Part shown: one piece after another, positions 21,052-30,441 of the stretch
How positions within the stretch are numbered: position 1 is the stretch's first letter
How the letters are laid out: every line of letters starts with the position of its first letter
Source: Pseudomonadota bacterium
GTDB taxonomy: Bacteria; Pseudomonadota; Gammaproteobacteria; Acidiferrobacterales; UBA6901
Length of the DNA: 64,000 nt
Assembly (NCBI GenBank): GCA_021785795.1
Contig: JAJYEK010000005.1
Span: 13,572-77,571 of the forward strand
Direction: 5' to 3'
Made by a program: the position numbers and the translations under genes
Notes under the pieces: model-generated
Databases searched by the model: none
What the model was told of the DNA's origin: nothing
The model's input: the letters and a program-made list of their open reading frames with translations, nothing else

Positions 21052-22669
21052 CCAGCGCCTGATTCTGCTCGTCATACTCTCCGTCATCTTGCTGTTCCTT
21101 TGGCAATCCTGGGAAAAGGATCACCCGACAGCGCCCGTATCCACGGTGACTCCGGTCACCCCAACGGCTCCCACGGCTCCCACGGCTCCCCCGATCCTCA
21201 AGCCGAAGAGCCTTGCCGCGACACAGCCGTCCGGCGTCACGGTCCACGTGACCACCGATCTGTTCGATGCCGAGCTCAGCACGCGTGGAGGAGACCTCCG
21301 GCAGCTGGACCTGAAGGCTTACCCCGTAAAGGTAAACGAGCCCAACAATCCGCTCCAACTCCTGCGCGACCGCGGCGCCTACGTCTTCTACGCCCAGTCG
21401 GGACTCATCGGACACAGTACCGAGTGGCCCAACCACGAAGCCCTCTACCAAACGTCGGTGACCCACTACGCGCTCGCTGCTGGCCAGGACAGCCTGGAGG
21501 TCCCATTCACCTGGACTGGCCCCGGTGGGCTGCATGTTACCAAGACCTATATTTTCCACCGAAACAGCTACGTCATTGACGTCCGGTACGCGATCAGCAA
21601 TAGCGGCGCTGCAACCCGCAATGCCTACCTTTACGCCCAGCTCCTGCGAAGCTACATCCCCCCACCGCATCACCTGTTTGGGGCGGAGCCCAGCTACGTC
21701 GGCGCCGCGGTTTATAGCCCATCCAAAAAATACGAAAAGATTTCCTTCGACAGCCTCAAACATAAACCGCTCGCCCTCAATACCAGCGGTGGTTGGGTGG
21801 CCGTGCTGCAGCAGTACTTCGTCAGTGCCTGGATACCGCCGAGCACGGCCCACGCGCAGTTTTATTCCGAAGCCCTCGCCGATCACCATTACGTCGTAGG
21901 TTATAAGACGCTCACCCCGACCGCGATTCCGCCCGGGGCCACCGTCACCGTGGGCGCACGACTGTATGCCGGTCCAACCGACCCGACTCTGCTGCACAAG
22001 GTCGCCCCCGGGCTCCAACTCGCGGTCGATTATGGCTGGCTTACTTTCATCGCCGCCCCCCTGTATTGGCTGCTCTCCCATATCCACGATGTGGTCGGAA
22101 ACTGGGGCTGGGCCATCATTCTGCTCACCGTACTCATCAAACTGGTCTTCTATCCCCTGTCTGCTGCCAGCTATCGGTCCATGGCTCATCTGCGGCGCGT
22201 CCAGCCCAAGCTCGCTAGCCTCAAGGAGCGCTATGGGGACGATCGCGAAAAGCTCAGCCAGGCGATGATGGAGATCTACAAGACCGAGAAGATCAACCCG
22301 CTTGGCGGCTGCCTGCCAATCGTGGTGCAAATCCCCGTATTCATTGCCCTGTATTGGGTGCTGCTCCAGAGCGTTGCGCTGCGGCAGGCGCCCTTCATAT
22401 TTTGGATCCACGATCTGTCGGTCCGGGACCCCTACTTTATCCTGCCCATCCTGATGGGCATCTCGATGCTGATCCAGCAGCTGATCAGCCCGCAGATGAC
22501 GGACCCGCTCCAACGCAAGGTCATGCTGGCGATGCCGGTGTTATTTACCTTCTTTTTTGCCTTTTTCCCGTCCGGGCTTGTGTTGTACTGGGTGTGCCAG
22601 AACATACTTTCCATTGCCCAGCAGTGGTGGATCACGCGTCGCTTCAACACCAGCCAGCGCGCGAAGTAA
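21044..22669 (+). CDS. yidC: Membrane protein insertase YidC
   Basis: YidC inserts and folds inner-membrane proteins, alone or with SecYEG. The 541 aa product opens with the first transmembrane helix ([15 protein letters not shown]), then a large periplasmic domain, and the conserved insertase core with helices from [36 protein letters not shown] onward and [22 protein letters not shown]. The periplasmic start has a TAPTAPTAP repeat. It lies in the usual place between yidD and mnmE. Confidence 0.96.
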   Translation: MDNQRLILLVILSVILLFLWQSWEKDHPTAPVSTVTPVTPTAPTAPTAPPILKPKSLAATQPSGVTVHVTTDLFDAELSTRGGDLRQLDLKAYPVKVNEPNNPLQLLRDRGAYVFYAQSGLIGHSTEWPNHEALYQTSVTHYALAAGQDSLEVPFTWTGPGGLHVTKTYIFHRNSYVIDVRYAISNSGAATRNAYLYAQLLRSYIPPPHHLFGAEPSYVGAAVYSPSKKYEKISFDSLKHKPLALNTSGGWVAVLQQYFVSAWIPPSTAHAQFYSEALADHHYVVGYKTLTPTAIPPGATVTVGARLYAGPTDPTLLHKVAPGLQLAVDYGWLTFIAAPLYWLLSHIHDVVGNWGWAIILLTVLIKLVFYPLSAASYRSMAHLRRVQPKLASLKERYGDDREKLSQAMMEIYKTEKINPLGGCLPIVVQIPVFIALYWVLLQSVALRQAPFIFWIHDLSVRDPYFILPILMGISMLIQQLISPQMTDPLQRKVMLAMPVLFTFFFAFFPSGLVLYWVCQNILSIAQQWWITRRFNTSQRAK

Positions 22670-22681
22670 CCCCTGTGCGCG

Positions 22682-24064
22682 ATGATGGACAACTTGACCC
22701 GCGATTCCAGCAGCGGCGATAGCATTGTCGCGATCGCCACTCCGCCAGGCCGCGGCGGCATCGGAATCGTCCGCGTATCAGGACCGGCGGCAGCCCCCAT
22801 GGCGCAAGCTCTGTTCGGGGCGCCCCCCCCGCCGCGCCACGCTGCGTTTAGGGTATTTCGCGATGCCAGTGGCCAGCCCCTCGATGAGGGGCTCGTGCTG
22901 TACTTCCCGCGCCCAAACTCTTTCACCGGCGAGGATGTGCTGGAACTCCACGGACATGGCGGCCCGGTGGTGCTGGACCTGCTGGTTGCGCGCCTGCTGG
23001 AACTGGGCGCTCGGCCTGCGCGTCCCGGCGAGTTTACCGAGCGCGCCTTCCTTAACGGAAAGATGGATCTGGCCCAGGCGGAGGCAGTCGCCGACCTGAT
23101 CACAAGCGGCTCAGCCAGCGCCGCGCGCGCGGCGCTGCGTTCGCTGCAAGGCGAATTCTCGCGCCAGGTGCACGCCATTGTCGCCGACCTCATCGATTTG
23201 CGTGCCCAGGTCGAGGCAGCAATCGATTTTCCTGAGGAAGAAATCGACTTCCTCGCAGACCCCGCTTTAGAGGAGAGCTGTCACAGTATCCGGGCATCCA
23301 TCGCGGCCCTGCTACCGTCTGCCCGCCAAGGCTGCCTGCTGCAAGAGGGCATGACCGTGACCTTGGTCGGCCGCCCTAACTCCGGCAAATCCAGCCTGCT
23401 CAACGCCCTCGCGCGATACGATCGCGCCATTGTCAGCGCGATTCCCGGTACCACCCGCGACGTCCTGCGCGAGCATATCGACCTCGAAGGCATGCCGCTA
23501 CATCTCATTGACACGGCTGGCATGCGCGAGAGCGATGACGAGATTGAACGAGAAGGCGTGCGGCGGGCGCACGCGGCCGCCGCCGAGGCCGACCACGTCC
23601 TGGTCATTGTGGATGACAGCGCCAGCGGCGACGATTTCGACGCACTCATCTCTCTCCTGCCGCCCGCTGCCGACTACACGCTTCTTCGAAACAAGATCGA
23701 TCTCACCGGACGCCAGCCCGGCTTCGTTGCGGCACGCCCGCAGCCCGCCGACGCCGCGACCGAGATCGCAATTTCCGCGCTGACCGGTGCTGGACTCGAT
23801 GCGGTGCGGGCGCACCTCAGGTCCCTGCGGGGATACGAAATCGCTGGCGAAACCACGTTCAGCGCGCGCCGCCGCCACATCGATGCCCTGCAGAGAGCAG
23901 ACCGCGCCCTTGAATCCGCAGGCAGCGAACTGGCGTTGCGGCGGGGGGAGCTGGCCGCGGAGGAACTACGCCAGGCGCAGCGGGCGCTCGGGGAGATTAC
24001 CGGCGCATTTACGTCAGATGATCTGCTCGGGCAGATATTCGCGACATTCTGCATCGGAAAATAG
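22682..24064 (+). CDS. mnmE: tRNA modification GTPase MnmE
   Basis: MnmE works with MnmG to modify U34 of tRNAs decoding two-box codons. The 460 aa product has the N-terminal folate-binding domain (IVAIATPPGRGGIGIVRVSG), the G domain with GRPNSGKSS (230-238) and DTAGMRE, and ends in CIGK with the essential cysteine. The last 18 bases, TTCTGCATCGGAAAATAG, recur downstream and mark an insertion site. mnmG, normally next, is 3 kb away. Confidence 0.96.
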   Translation: MMDNLTRDSSSGDSIVAIATPPGRGGIGIVRVSGPAAAPMAQALFGAPPPPRHAAFRVFRDASGQPLDEGLVLYFPRPNSFTGEDVLELHGHGGPVVLDLLVARLLELGARPARPGEFTERAFLNGKMDLAQAEAVADLITSGSASAARAALRSLQGEFSRQVHAIVADLIDLRAQVEAAIDFPEEEIDFLADPALEESCHSIRASIAALLPSARQGCLLQEGMTVTLVGRPNSGKSSLLNALARYDRAIVSAIPGTTRDVLREHIDLEGMPLHLIDTAGMRESDDEIEREGVRRAHAAAAEADHVLVIVDDSASGDDFDALISLLPPAADYTLLRNKIDLTGRQPGFVAARPQPADAATEIAISALTGAGLDAVRAHLRSLRGYEIAGETTFSARRRHIDALQRADRALESAGSELALRRGELAAEELRQAQRALGEITGAFTSDDLLGQIFATFCIGK

Positions 24065-24076
24065 CGGAACGTCCGG
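24042..24076 (+). repeat. Direct repeat att1 at the mnmE 3' end
   Basis: The end of mnmE and the following 12 bases (TTCTGCATCGGAAAATAG then CGGAACGTCCGG) recur at 26481-26513 with one mismatch and a two-base gap. The mnmE 3' end is a known attachment site for the SGI1 family of integrative elements, so this is read as the left attachment site of an insert. Confidence 0.75.
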
Positions 24077-24275
24077 AGTCGCACGAGGTTTCGCAGAATT
24101 GGCGTCTTACTTCCGTGTTCGCAGCCGCCATTTCATCACCCATGCTGTTGGAGATTCTGCCCGTCAGTCATATTCGTCTAGCACTCGTGTTTAGGCTGCT
24201 CCGCGCCCAGGGCCTTCCCGCTCACCCGCTAATGATGCTTGGGATGCTGCGGCAACGATGCCGAAGAACCCCCTT

Positions 24276-24812
24276 TCATTGCAGCGCCAGCATCCGGACA
24301 AATCCCGCGATCCGCTCTGCCTCGGCGCTGGTCAGGTCATACGGGATGTTGACCAGCGTCACGACAAGGCCCGGCCGAATCGGAACCGCCGATCGATAAG
24401 TCCCTGCCACTTCATTCGGGGCCTGCTCTGCGGACAGATCTTTTGTTTTCCACTCATCGCTCCCGAGTTCCTTCTCCCGCTTACGAGGTCCGGAGGTCGC
24501 GCGGGTCTTCACCGTGAAACTCGCGGGATCCTCGCGCCAACTGAGGAACAATTCGACTGCTCGCCGAATTCGACGGCCGTACTCCTTCAGAGACGTTGGA
24601 GTGAAATCCTTGGCACGCTTGTTCGTAAAGCGCCTGACGGCCGCGTCGAGATCTAGCTGACTCAGGTCGGCCTTCTCGGCGTCCGACAGAATCCCTAGGA
24701 CATTCCTCGTGGCGACGGCCAGCGCTTGTGCGGTCGCCGCGGGCATGAGCCCCTTGTCGTCCGCGTGGTCGAGGAACTCTAGCAGATCGTCCGCCGAATA
24801 CGCATTTGCCAT
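24276..24812 (-). CDS. Hypothetical protein, divergent from ATPase
   Basis: A 178 aa soluble protein I cannot name. The N-terminal part is helical (ADDLLEFLDHADDKGLMPAATAQALAVATRNVLGIL). The middle, FTPTSLKEYGRRIRRAVELFLSW, recalls the DNA-binding core domain of tyrosine recombinases but no catalytic domain follows. The C terminus IRPGLVVTLVNIPYDLTSAEAERIAGFVRMLA resembles the end of several conserved hypothetical proteins from mobile regions. The ATG at 24812 fits; the frame continues upstream through the operator. It shares a 52-base promoter region with the ATPase, so it may bind DNA or act with it. Confidence 0.6.
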   Translation of the reverse strand: MANAYSADDLLEFLDHADDKGLMPAATAQALAVATRNVLGILSDAEKADLSQLDLDAAVRRFTNKRAKDFTPTSLKEYGRRIRRAVELFLSWREDPASFTVKTRATSGPRKREKELGSDEWKTKDLSAEQAPNEVAGTYRSAVPIRPGLVVTLVNIPYDLTSAEAERIAGFVRMLALQ

Positions 24813-24828
24813 AGTAATATTCCTACGG

Positions 24829-24854
24829 TATATTAACTGTCCGACGTTAATATA
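24829..24854. promoter_or_regulatory. Inverted-repeat operator between divergent genes
   Basis: TATATTAAC (24829-24837) and GTTAATATA (24846-24854) are perfect reverse complements separated by TGTCCGAC. The repeat fills half of the 52-base gap between the two divergent genes of the insert, the position expected for an autoregulator binding site. Confidence 0.6.
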
Positions 24855-24864
24855 GCGCGTAGAG

Positions 24865-26097
24865 ATGCCTGACGCAAACAATTACTACCCGAGGGTCATC
24901 CACCCCCAGCTGACCGCGGACCTGAGCCTCTACCGGGTGGTTGCGGTCATGGGGGCGCGTCAGGTCGGCAAGAGCACGATCTGCGAGGAAATCGCCGAGG
25001 CGCAGGGATTCGCCCGACGAACCCTGGACGACCGCGATGTGCGCGAACAGGCCCTCGCCGACCCCGAGGGGTTCTTGGCCGACCTCGGCGACCGTGGGGC
25101 GTTCATCGACGAGGTGCAGCGGGCACCCGATCTGTTGCTCGCCATCAAGGCGGTGGTCGACCGGGACGGCCGGAATGGACAGTACCTGCTGAGCGGGTCG
25201 AACCAACCCAAGGTCGGCAAATCGGTCAGCGACTCGCTGGTGGGGCGGGCGACCTACCGGACGCTTCGTCCGCTGACTCTGAGCGAGCTGCGCCTTGATG
25301 AGGAGCACCGGGGATGGAGCTTCTTGTTCGGGTCCGACGAAGCGGCGTTGATCGCAGAGCTCGAACGACGCGCTGAATCCAGCGGTCCGCTCGACTGGAA
25401 GAGCGTGGTGCAGACAGGAGGACTCCCCCGAGTGGTTGCCGCCCCACCCGAGCATCGCCTGCGGATACTCGACGACTATGTTGAGATCTTTTCGCGCCGC
25501 GACATCCTCGAGATTCTGGAGGTCGAATCCGCCCCGCGCCTGGAAGCTTTCGTGCGACTGACCGCTGCCCGAACGGGGCAGGAACTCAACGTGTCGGACC
25601 TGTCCCGGGACCTGGGCACGCCGGTCACGACCGTCCGTCGCTGGCTGGAAGCGCTGCAGCGCAGCTATCTCATCGAGCTCATCCCGCCATACTCGCGAAA
25701 CCCAGGTCAGCGGGTGATCAAGGCTCCGAAGCTCTACAGCGTCGACGCAGCGCTCGCCTTGGCCGCGTCGCGCGAGACGACGCCGACCGGCTTTCACCTC
25801 GAGACCCTGGTCGCGAGCGACCTACTCGTTTGGCGGGATGGTGCGCCAACTCGCGACCTCTACCACTGGCGGCTCAGCTCGGGGCAGGAGGTCGACTTCA
25901 TCCTCGAAGAAAACGGGCAGCTGCTGCCGGTCGAGCTCAAAGCGATCGATGCCGTCGGTGCCAGCGAAGCGCGGCACGTGATCACGTTCCATGAGCGGTA
26001 CGCGAATTCGCCGCGCGGGGTAGTCCTGAGCGCCGATCCCGAGATCCGTGTCATCCGGCCAGATGTGATCGCCTGTCCGTGGTGGGCCGTTCTGTGA
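24865..26097 (+). CDS. AAA ATPase with DUF4143 domain
   Basis: A 410 aa protein of the AAA_14/DUF4143 family. The P-loop is GARQVGKSTICEEIA (around 32-46), with FIDEVQRAPDLLLAIKAVVD for Walker B and LLSGSNQPKV for the sensor. The C-terminal part has a winged-helix-like segment (LSRDLGTPVTTVRRWLEALQRSYLIELI) and a nuclease-like fold ending EVDFILEENGQLLPVELKA. Such proteins are widespread and their role is unsettled; an association with mobile DNA is common. It is intact here, while a second copy downstream is broken. Confidence 0.85.
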   Translation: MPDANNYYPRVIHPQLTADLSLYRVVAVMGARQVGKSTICEEIAEAQGFARRTLDDRDVREQALADPEGFLADLGDRGAFIDEVQRAPDLLLAIKAVVDRDGRNGQYLLSGSNQPKVGKSVSDSLVGRATYRTLRPLTLSELRLDEEHRGWSFLFGSDEAALIAELERRAESSGPLDWKSVVQTGGLPRVVAAPPEHRLRILDDYVEIFSRRDILEILEVESAPRLEAFVRLTAARTGQELNVSDLSRDLGTPVTTVRRWLEALQRSYLIELIPPYSRNPGQRVIKAPKLYSVDAALALAASRETTPTGFHLETLVASDLLVWRDGAPTRDLYHWRLSSGQEVDFILEENGQLLPVELKAIDAVGASEARHVITFHERYANSPRGVVLSADPEIRVIRPDVIACPWWAVL

Positions 26098-26628
26098 CGC
26101 GCACGGCCGTGGCCTGGCGCGTCAACTTCCGCAAAGCGAATATTTCGAGCATCGGACCGAGCATGGATCGATCGGCCTGACGATCGGTTGAATGCAAGTT
26201 CGGGCGTCGGCCAAAAGCTAGTTCAAGGATCGGCCGATAGTGAGTTCACGCAGGGCCGATCAAGCCGGATCGGGTGTCCTGTATAAAATCCCGAATCGAC
26301 AGGGTGACCGGACCGCAATCGACCGCGATACGAAAAGCAGCATTCAACAAGGCTGGCCGGGAGCCGACTTGTTACAGGTCCGAGGTGGCCGACGGGTTTC
26401 AGATGCGCCCCCATAGGTGCCCCATCCGCGTCTCAAGATCTTGGTGCTCTCTCGCTCAAACAGCGGCTTAGCTAAACTCCCGACCTTCTGCATCGAAATA
26501 GCGGAACGTCCGGGGACGTCCAGAGACAGCCGTCGCCATCCCACGAAGCACATGGTTTTCAGGCATTTCGTCCCGCCATCGCCCATCGCCCTCCTGGGGC
26601 CTTGTTACTTTGCCCCCCAGCGAGGGTC
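26098..26628. other. Non-coding, decayed stretch of the insert
   Basis: No convincing gene is seen between the ATPase and its broken copy. The tract has several GATCGGCC-like short repeats around 26170-26270 and no promoter or hairpin of note. It contains att2. Confidence 0.5.
26481..26513 (+). repeat. Direct repeat att2 (copy of the mnmE end)
   Basis: TTCTGCATCGAAATAG (26486-26501) followed by CGGAACGTCCGG copies the mnmE terminus and its flank at 24047-24076, lacking two bases. It would be the right end of the first insert unit. Confidence 0.75.
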
Positions 26629-26931
26629 CGAAACCGGGGGATTCCCTGCGGACCTCGGAGGCCGGGGGGGGTTCATCGACGGGGTGCAGCGAGCCCCCGA
26701 TTTAATGCGGGCCATCAAGACTGTCATCGATAGAGACAGCCAAATTGGCCAATACCTGATCGGCGTATCGAACCAGCCCAAGGTCAGAAAGTCGGCAAGC
26801 AACTCCCTCGTTGGACGCGCAACCTATCGGATGCTTCGCCGCTGACGCGAGCGAATTGCGATTTGACGAAGAACTCCGGGGATGGGGCTTCCCTTTCGGG
26901 CCTGAAGAGACGTTTGTGGTCGCCGAACTGA
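26629..26931 (+). pseudogene. Broken second copy of the DUF4143 ATPase
   Basis: The translated text GFPADLGGRGGFIDGVQRAPD through SNQPKVRKSASNSLVGRATYRMLRR aligns with residues 72-135 of the ATPase at 24865. It then meets a stop and continues in another frame as SELRFDEELRGWGFPFGPEE. The Walker B acid pair DE is changed to DG, and the P-loop half and the C-terminal half are missing. The divergence shows it is an old homologous copy rather than a recent duplication. Confidence 0.8.
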
Positions 26932-26976
26932 CCAGCGGCCTTCCAGCCAATCAGCGCGATAGCCAAGCTTTCCAGC

Positions 26977-26990
26977 TTCTGCATCGATAG
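26977..26990 (+). repeat. Short att3-like copy of the mnmE end
   Basis: TTCTGCATCGATAG is a third, shorter version of the mnmE terminus. Together with the preceding AGCCAAGCTTTCCAGC it resembles the sequence leading into att2 (AGCTAAACTCCCGACC), so both probably derive from the same element end. Confidence 0.55.
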
Positions 26991-27098
26991 CGAGCCAAAC
27001 GAGCGAGCTCCTCCGACGACGGGGGCTGACCGAGGTTTGTGTGGAGCTCTCGAGATGCTACGATTTCGACCTCTTCCGGCCATGCTGGCAGGTGAGCT

Positions 27099-28955
27099 GT
27101 GCGTCATCCCGATAAATACGATGTCATTGTCGTTGGCGGCGGCCATGCCGGCACGGAAGCGGCTACGGCGGCTGCGCGCATGGGCTGCCGGACACTGCTG
27201 TTGACGCACAACATCGAGACCATTGGACAGATGTCCTGCAATCCCGCCATAGGCGGCATCGGCAAAGGCCACCTGGTCAAGGAGATCGACGCGCTTGGGG
27301 GGGTCATGGCGCAGGCAGCCGACCGTGCGGGCATACAGTTTCGCGTGCTCAATGGACGCAAGGGGCCGGCAGTACGCGCGACACGCGCCCAGATCGACCG
27401 GCAGCTGTACAAGTCCGCGATCCGTCACCTGCTCAGACGCGCACCAAACCTTTCCGTATTCCAGCAAGCGGTCGACGATCTGGTTGTGGAGGGAGATCGA
27501 GTAGTCGCTGCGGTCACCCAATCTGGCATTGAGTTCCGTGCGCGCGCAGTGGTTCTGACGACCGGCACCTTTCTCGCCGGCCGGATCCATGTGGGCCTGT
27601 CGAACTATCAGGGAGGCCGCGCCGGCGATCCGCCAGCCAATGCGCTTGCGACGCGGTTGCGCGAGTGCGGTCTGCATGTCGGGCGGCTCAAGACGGGAAC
27701 GCCGCCACGCATTGACCGCCGTACCGTGGACTACGGGCAGATGCAGGAACAGCCCGGGGATGTGCCGACCCCGCGATTTTCATTTTGGAGTGACGCCCTG
27801 GAATGGCCCCGACAGGTATCCTGTCATATTACCCACACCAACCGCGGCACTCACGAACTGATCCTCGCCAGCCTCGACCGATCGCCGCTTTACACGGGCG
27901 TCATTGAAGGCGTGGGACCGCGTTACTGCCCTTCGATCGAGGACAAGGTGGTGCGCTTTGCAAGCAAGGACTCACACCAAATATTCGTGGAGCCGGAAGG
28001 GCTGGATTCCGAGGAAGTCTATCCGAATGGGATTTCCACCAGCCTGCCGTTCGACGTGCAGCTTGCGCTGGTGCGATCGATCCGGGGTTTTGAGAAAGCC
28101 CATATCACCCGCCCCGGTTATGCCATTGAATACGACTACTTCGATCCCCGCGATCTCTCGTCCACGCTTGAGACGAAAGCGCTCAAGGGCCTTTATTTTG
28201 CCGGCCAGATCAACGGCACTACTGGATACGAGGAAGCCGCCGCCCAGGGAATCGTGGCCGGCACCAATGCGGCGCTGGCGGTGACCGGCGGCGAACCGTG
28301 GTGGCCGCGGCGCGACCAGGCCTATATCGGAGTGCTGATCGATGATCTCATTACCCGTGGCGTGACCGAACCCTATCGCATGTTTACCTCGCGTGCCGAA
28401 TACCGCCTCGTGCTGCGCGAGGATAATGCCGACCTGCGTCTGACCGAGACCGGGCACCGGATCGGTCTGGTGAGCGATGAGCTGGCGCGCCGCATCGTGA
28501 TGAAGCGTGAGTCGGTCGCGCGCGAATCGCGGCGGCTGGAACGCACTTGGCTGTGCCCCGAGGCGGCGTCGGTGCTGGGGCAGGCGCCAGGGCGCGAATG
28601 CACGCTGATCGAGCTCCTGCGTCGTCCCGAGATGACCTACCGCGCGCTGATGAACCTGCCAGGCACGGGCCCCGGGGTCCAGGACGGACCGGTGGCCGAG
28701 CAGGTTGAGATCCAAGCGAAGTATGCCGGGTACATCGAGCGTCAGGCGCTCGAGATCGCGCGTCAGGCACGGCATGAGGGAACGCCCCTGCCGGCCGAGC
28801 TCGATTACTCGCGGGTGAGCGGCCTGTCGGTCGAGGTACGACAGATTCTTGCGCGCTTTCGCCCCGCAACCCTTGGCCAGGCGGCGCGTCTTTCGGGCGT
28901 CACGCCCGCCGCAATTTCGTTGCTGCTGGTCCACCTGAAGCGCCGGCAGGCGTGA
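27099..28955 (+). CDS. mnmG: tRNA modification FAD protein MnmG
   Basis: MnmG (GidA) binds FAD and, with MnmE, makes the cmnm5 group on U34 of tRNA. The 618 aa product has the dinucleotide loop [12 protein letters not shown] (11-22), [22 protein letters not shown], the KTGTPPRID segment with the following conserved blocks, [22 protein letters not shown] and a C-terminal helical domain. It starts with GTG after AGGTGAG. It lost direct contact with mnmE because of the insert before it. Confidence 0.96.
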   Translation: MRHPDKYDVIVVGGGHAGTEAATAAARMGCRTLLLTHNIETIGQMSCNPAIGGIGKGHLVKEIDALGGVMAQAADRAGIQFRVLNGRKGPAVRATRAQIDRQLYKSAIRHLLRRAPNLSVFQQAVDDLVVEGDRVVAAVTQSGIEFRARAVVLTTGTFLAGRIHVGLSNYQGGRAGDPPANALATRLRECGLHVGRLKTGTPPRIDRRTVDYGQMQEQPGDVPTPRFSFWSDALEWPRQVSCHITHTNRGTHELILASLDRSPLYTGVIEGVGPRYCPSIEDKVVRFASKDSHQIFVEPEGLDSEEVYPNGISTSLPFDVQLALVRSIRGFEKAHITRPGYAIEYDYFDPRDLSSTLETKALKGLYFAGQINGTTGYEEAAAQGIVAGTNAALAVTGGEPWWPRRDQAYIGVLIDDLITRGVTEPYRMFTSRAEYRLVLREDNADLRLTETGHRIGLVSDELARRIVMKRESVARESRRLERTWLCPEAASVLGQAPGRECTLIELLRRPEMTYRALMNLPGTGPGVQDGPVAEQVEIQAKYAGYIERQALEIARQARHEGTPLPAELDYSRVSGLSVEVRQILARFRPATLGQAARLSGVTPAAISLLLVHLKRRQA

Positions 28956-28993
28956 CATGGGGCCTTTGCCGCCGCCGGTGGCGTAGGGCGACT

Positions 28994-29527
28994 CTAAGGA
29001 TGAGAAGCAGGCGCTGCCGGCGCAACAGATCCTTGATGTGGTGTGGTCGATGCCGCCGGGGCGGGGCTGTATTCGAACGTGCTGACACCGAGGGTGATGC
29101 CGTTGGCGTCGACCACGGAAGCCTGCCACTCACCCAACCATGCCGGATTCAAGGTCTTTCTGGAGTAAACACGCCAACGGGGCCCGCCGACTTTGAACTT
29201 CACCTGTGCTACGACCTTGCCCTTGTATGTCCAGCGATGCGTCACGGTCTGCCCGGTCATGTGTCTCAGGTCGGTGAAAAAATAGACATGCCGATGTTTG
29301 TTGGTGAGGACGCTGATGTTGTTAACCGGCTCGTGATGCTTGATCCCCGTCGTAAACACCGCTTGGGTGACCTGGCCCGGCTGCTTCCGTGCGGTCACAG
29401 CCGTATTGGACGCTCGGTTCCCGTCTTGAATACCGGCCGCCGCCGCGGCGACTTGTCCTGCCGCTCTGGCTCCCTGCGCTACCAGCAAGGTCGCCAGGCC
29501 GAGTGCCGCAAGATAGATGCGTCCCAT
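28994..29527 (-). CDS. DUF2914-domain exported protein
   Basis: A 177 aa protein with a signal peptide (IYLAALGLATLLVAQGARA) and a C-terminal DUF2914 domain recognisable from VFTTGIKHHEPVNNISVL, VYFFTDLRHMTGQTVTHRWTYKGKVVAQVKFKVGGPRWRVYS and GEWQASVVDANG. Function is unknown; the domain is usually periplasmic or membrane linked. The ATG at 29527 has GAGGAG six bases upstream. It sits on the opposite strand between mnmG and rsmG, a position where relatives have no gene, so it may be a lineage-specific insertion. Confidence 0.8.
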   Translation of the reverse strand: MGRIYLAALGLATLLVAQGARAAGQVAAAAAGIQDGNRASNTAVTARKQPGQVTQAVFTTGIKHHEPVNNISVLTNKHRHVYFFTDLRHMTGQTVTHRWTYKGKVVAQVKFKVGGPRWRVYSRKTLNPAWLGEWQASVVDANGITLGVSTFEYSPAPAASTTPHQGSVAPAAPASHP

Positions 29528-29786
29528 GGGGATTCTCCTCAAAAATTGAAGTTTTTTGGTTTTCTGAGCTTAGTTTACCGGCCGTGGGGTTGCCAGCCAC
29601 CGCCCGCGAACCGCAATGGAATGCGTCCAATCGCGACAACCGGAGCGGTGCGCTCGATCAGGCCCCGGGAGAATGGAAAAAAGGTTTTTGTTATGCTTGC
29701 AGGCGGGCACCAATGGCAAACAAGCACACGATGATCGATCACGACCGGAATCGGTGCTCTGCGGTGTTTGTCGGCTGGCATCGGCC

Positions 29787-30434
29787 ATGCTGAACCAGCT
29801 GATCCGCAATGGTGCGCTGGCCCTGGGGCTGGACCTGCCTCCCGCTTCGGTTCAGAAACTGGCCGATTACCTGGCGCTACTGCAGAAATGGAACCAGGTC
29901 TACAATTTGACCGCGGTGCGCGATCCGGAACAGATGGTGTACCGCCATATCCTCGATAGCCTTTCCGTTGTCCCGTATCTGCACGGAAAGCGGGTGCTGG
30001 ACATCGGCACCGGTGCCGGGTTGCCCGGGATCCCGCTGGCGGTGGCATGCCCGGAACGGGATTTTGTGCTGCTTGACAGCAACGCCAAGAAAATCCGTTT
30101 CGTCACGCAGGCGATTGTCATGCTATCGCTGCAAAATGCCCGGGCCGTCGTCGAGCGGGCGGAAAAGCTGGACACCTCGGAGAAGTTCGACACGTTGATT
30201 TCTCGCGCCCTCGGAGGCATTGCTGATATGCTGGCGGTGGCCGGACGTTTATGCGCTCCCGGCGGGCACTTCCTTGCGATGAAAGGGGTTTATCCGCAGG
30301 AAGAGCTGGCCGCATTGCCGCCGGGCTACGAGGTGCTGGCAGTGGAGGCGCTGCAGGTCCCCGGACTTGATGGGAAGCGCCATGTGGTGATGATATCAGC
30401 CGGGGCATCCAGGCTGCCCGACGACAAGAGCTGA
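29787..30434 (+). CDS. rsmG: 16S rRNA G527 N7-methyltransferase RsmG
   Basis: RsmG (GidB) methylates N7 of G527 in 16S rRNA using SAM. The 215 aa product has KWNQVYNLTAVRDPEQMVYRHILDSL, the SAM loop DIGTGAGLPGIPLA, DSNAKKIRFV and ISRALGGIADML. The start at 29787 gives the normal length; a longer frame reaches 29616. It precedes parA by seven bases, as in many proteobacteria. Confidence 0.94.
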   Translation: MLNQLIRNGALALGLDLPPASVQKLADYLALLQKWNQVYNLTAVRDPEQMVYRHILDSLSVVPYLHGKRVLDIGTGAGLPGIPLAVACPERDFVLLDSNAKKIRFVTQAIVMLSLQNARAVVERAEKLDTSEKFDTLISRALGGIADMLAVAGRLCAPGGHFLAMKGVYPQEELAALPPGYEVLAVEALQVPGLDGKRHVVMISAGASRLPDDKS

Positions 30435-30441
30435 TCAGGCC

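Larger units (their letters stand above)
24065..26990. mobile_element. Insert or island remnant at the mnmE 3' end
   Basis: A 2.9 kb stretch separates mnmE from mnmG, which are neighbours in most relatives. It is bounded by copies of the mnmE terminal sequence at 24047, 26486 and 26977. It holds a divergent pair (a 178 aa unknown and a DUF4143-type ATPase), then a 1 kb tract of decayed DNA with a broken second ATPase copy. No integrase, transposase or tRNA is present, so it is either a degraded element or one moved in trans. Extent is inferred from the repeats. Confidence 0.6.

Noticed and set aside
20852..22513. A 553-codon minus-strand frame opposite yidD and yidC
   Set aside because: YidC and YidD are clear on the plus strand; the antisense translation has no recognisable motif.
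27972..29129. A 385-codon minus-strand frame opposite mnmG
   Set aside because: It is a shadow of mnmG with no domain and no ribosome site.
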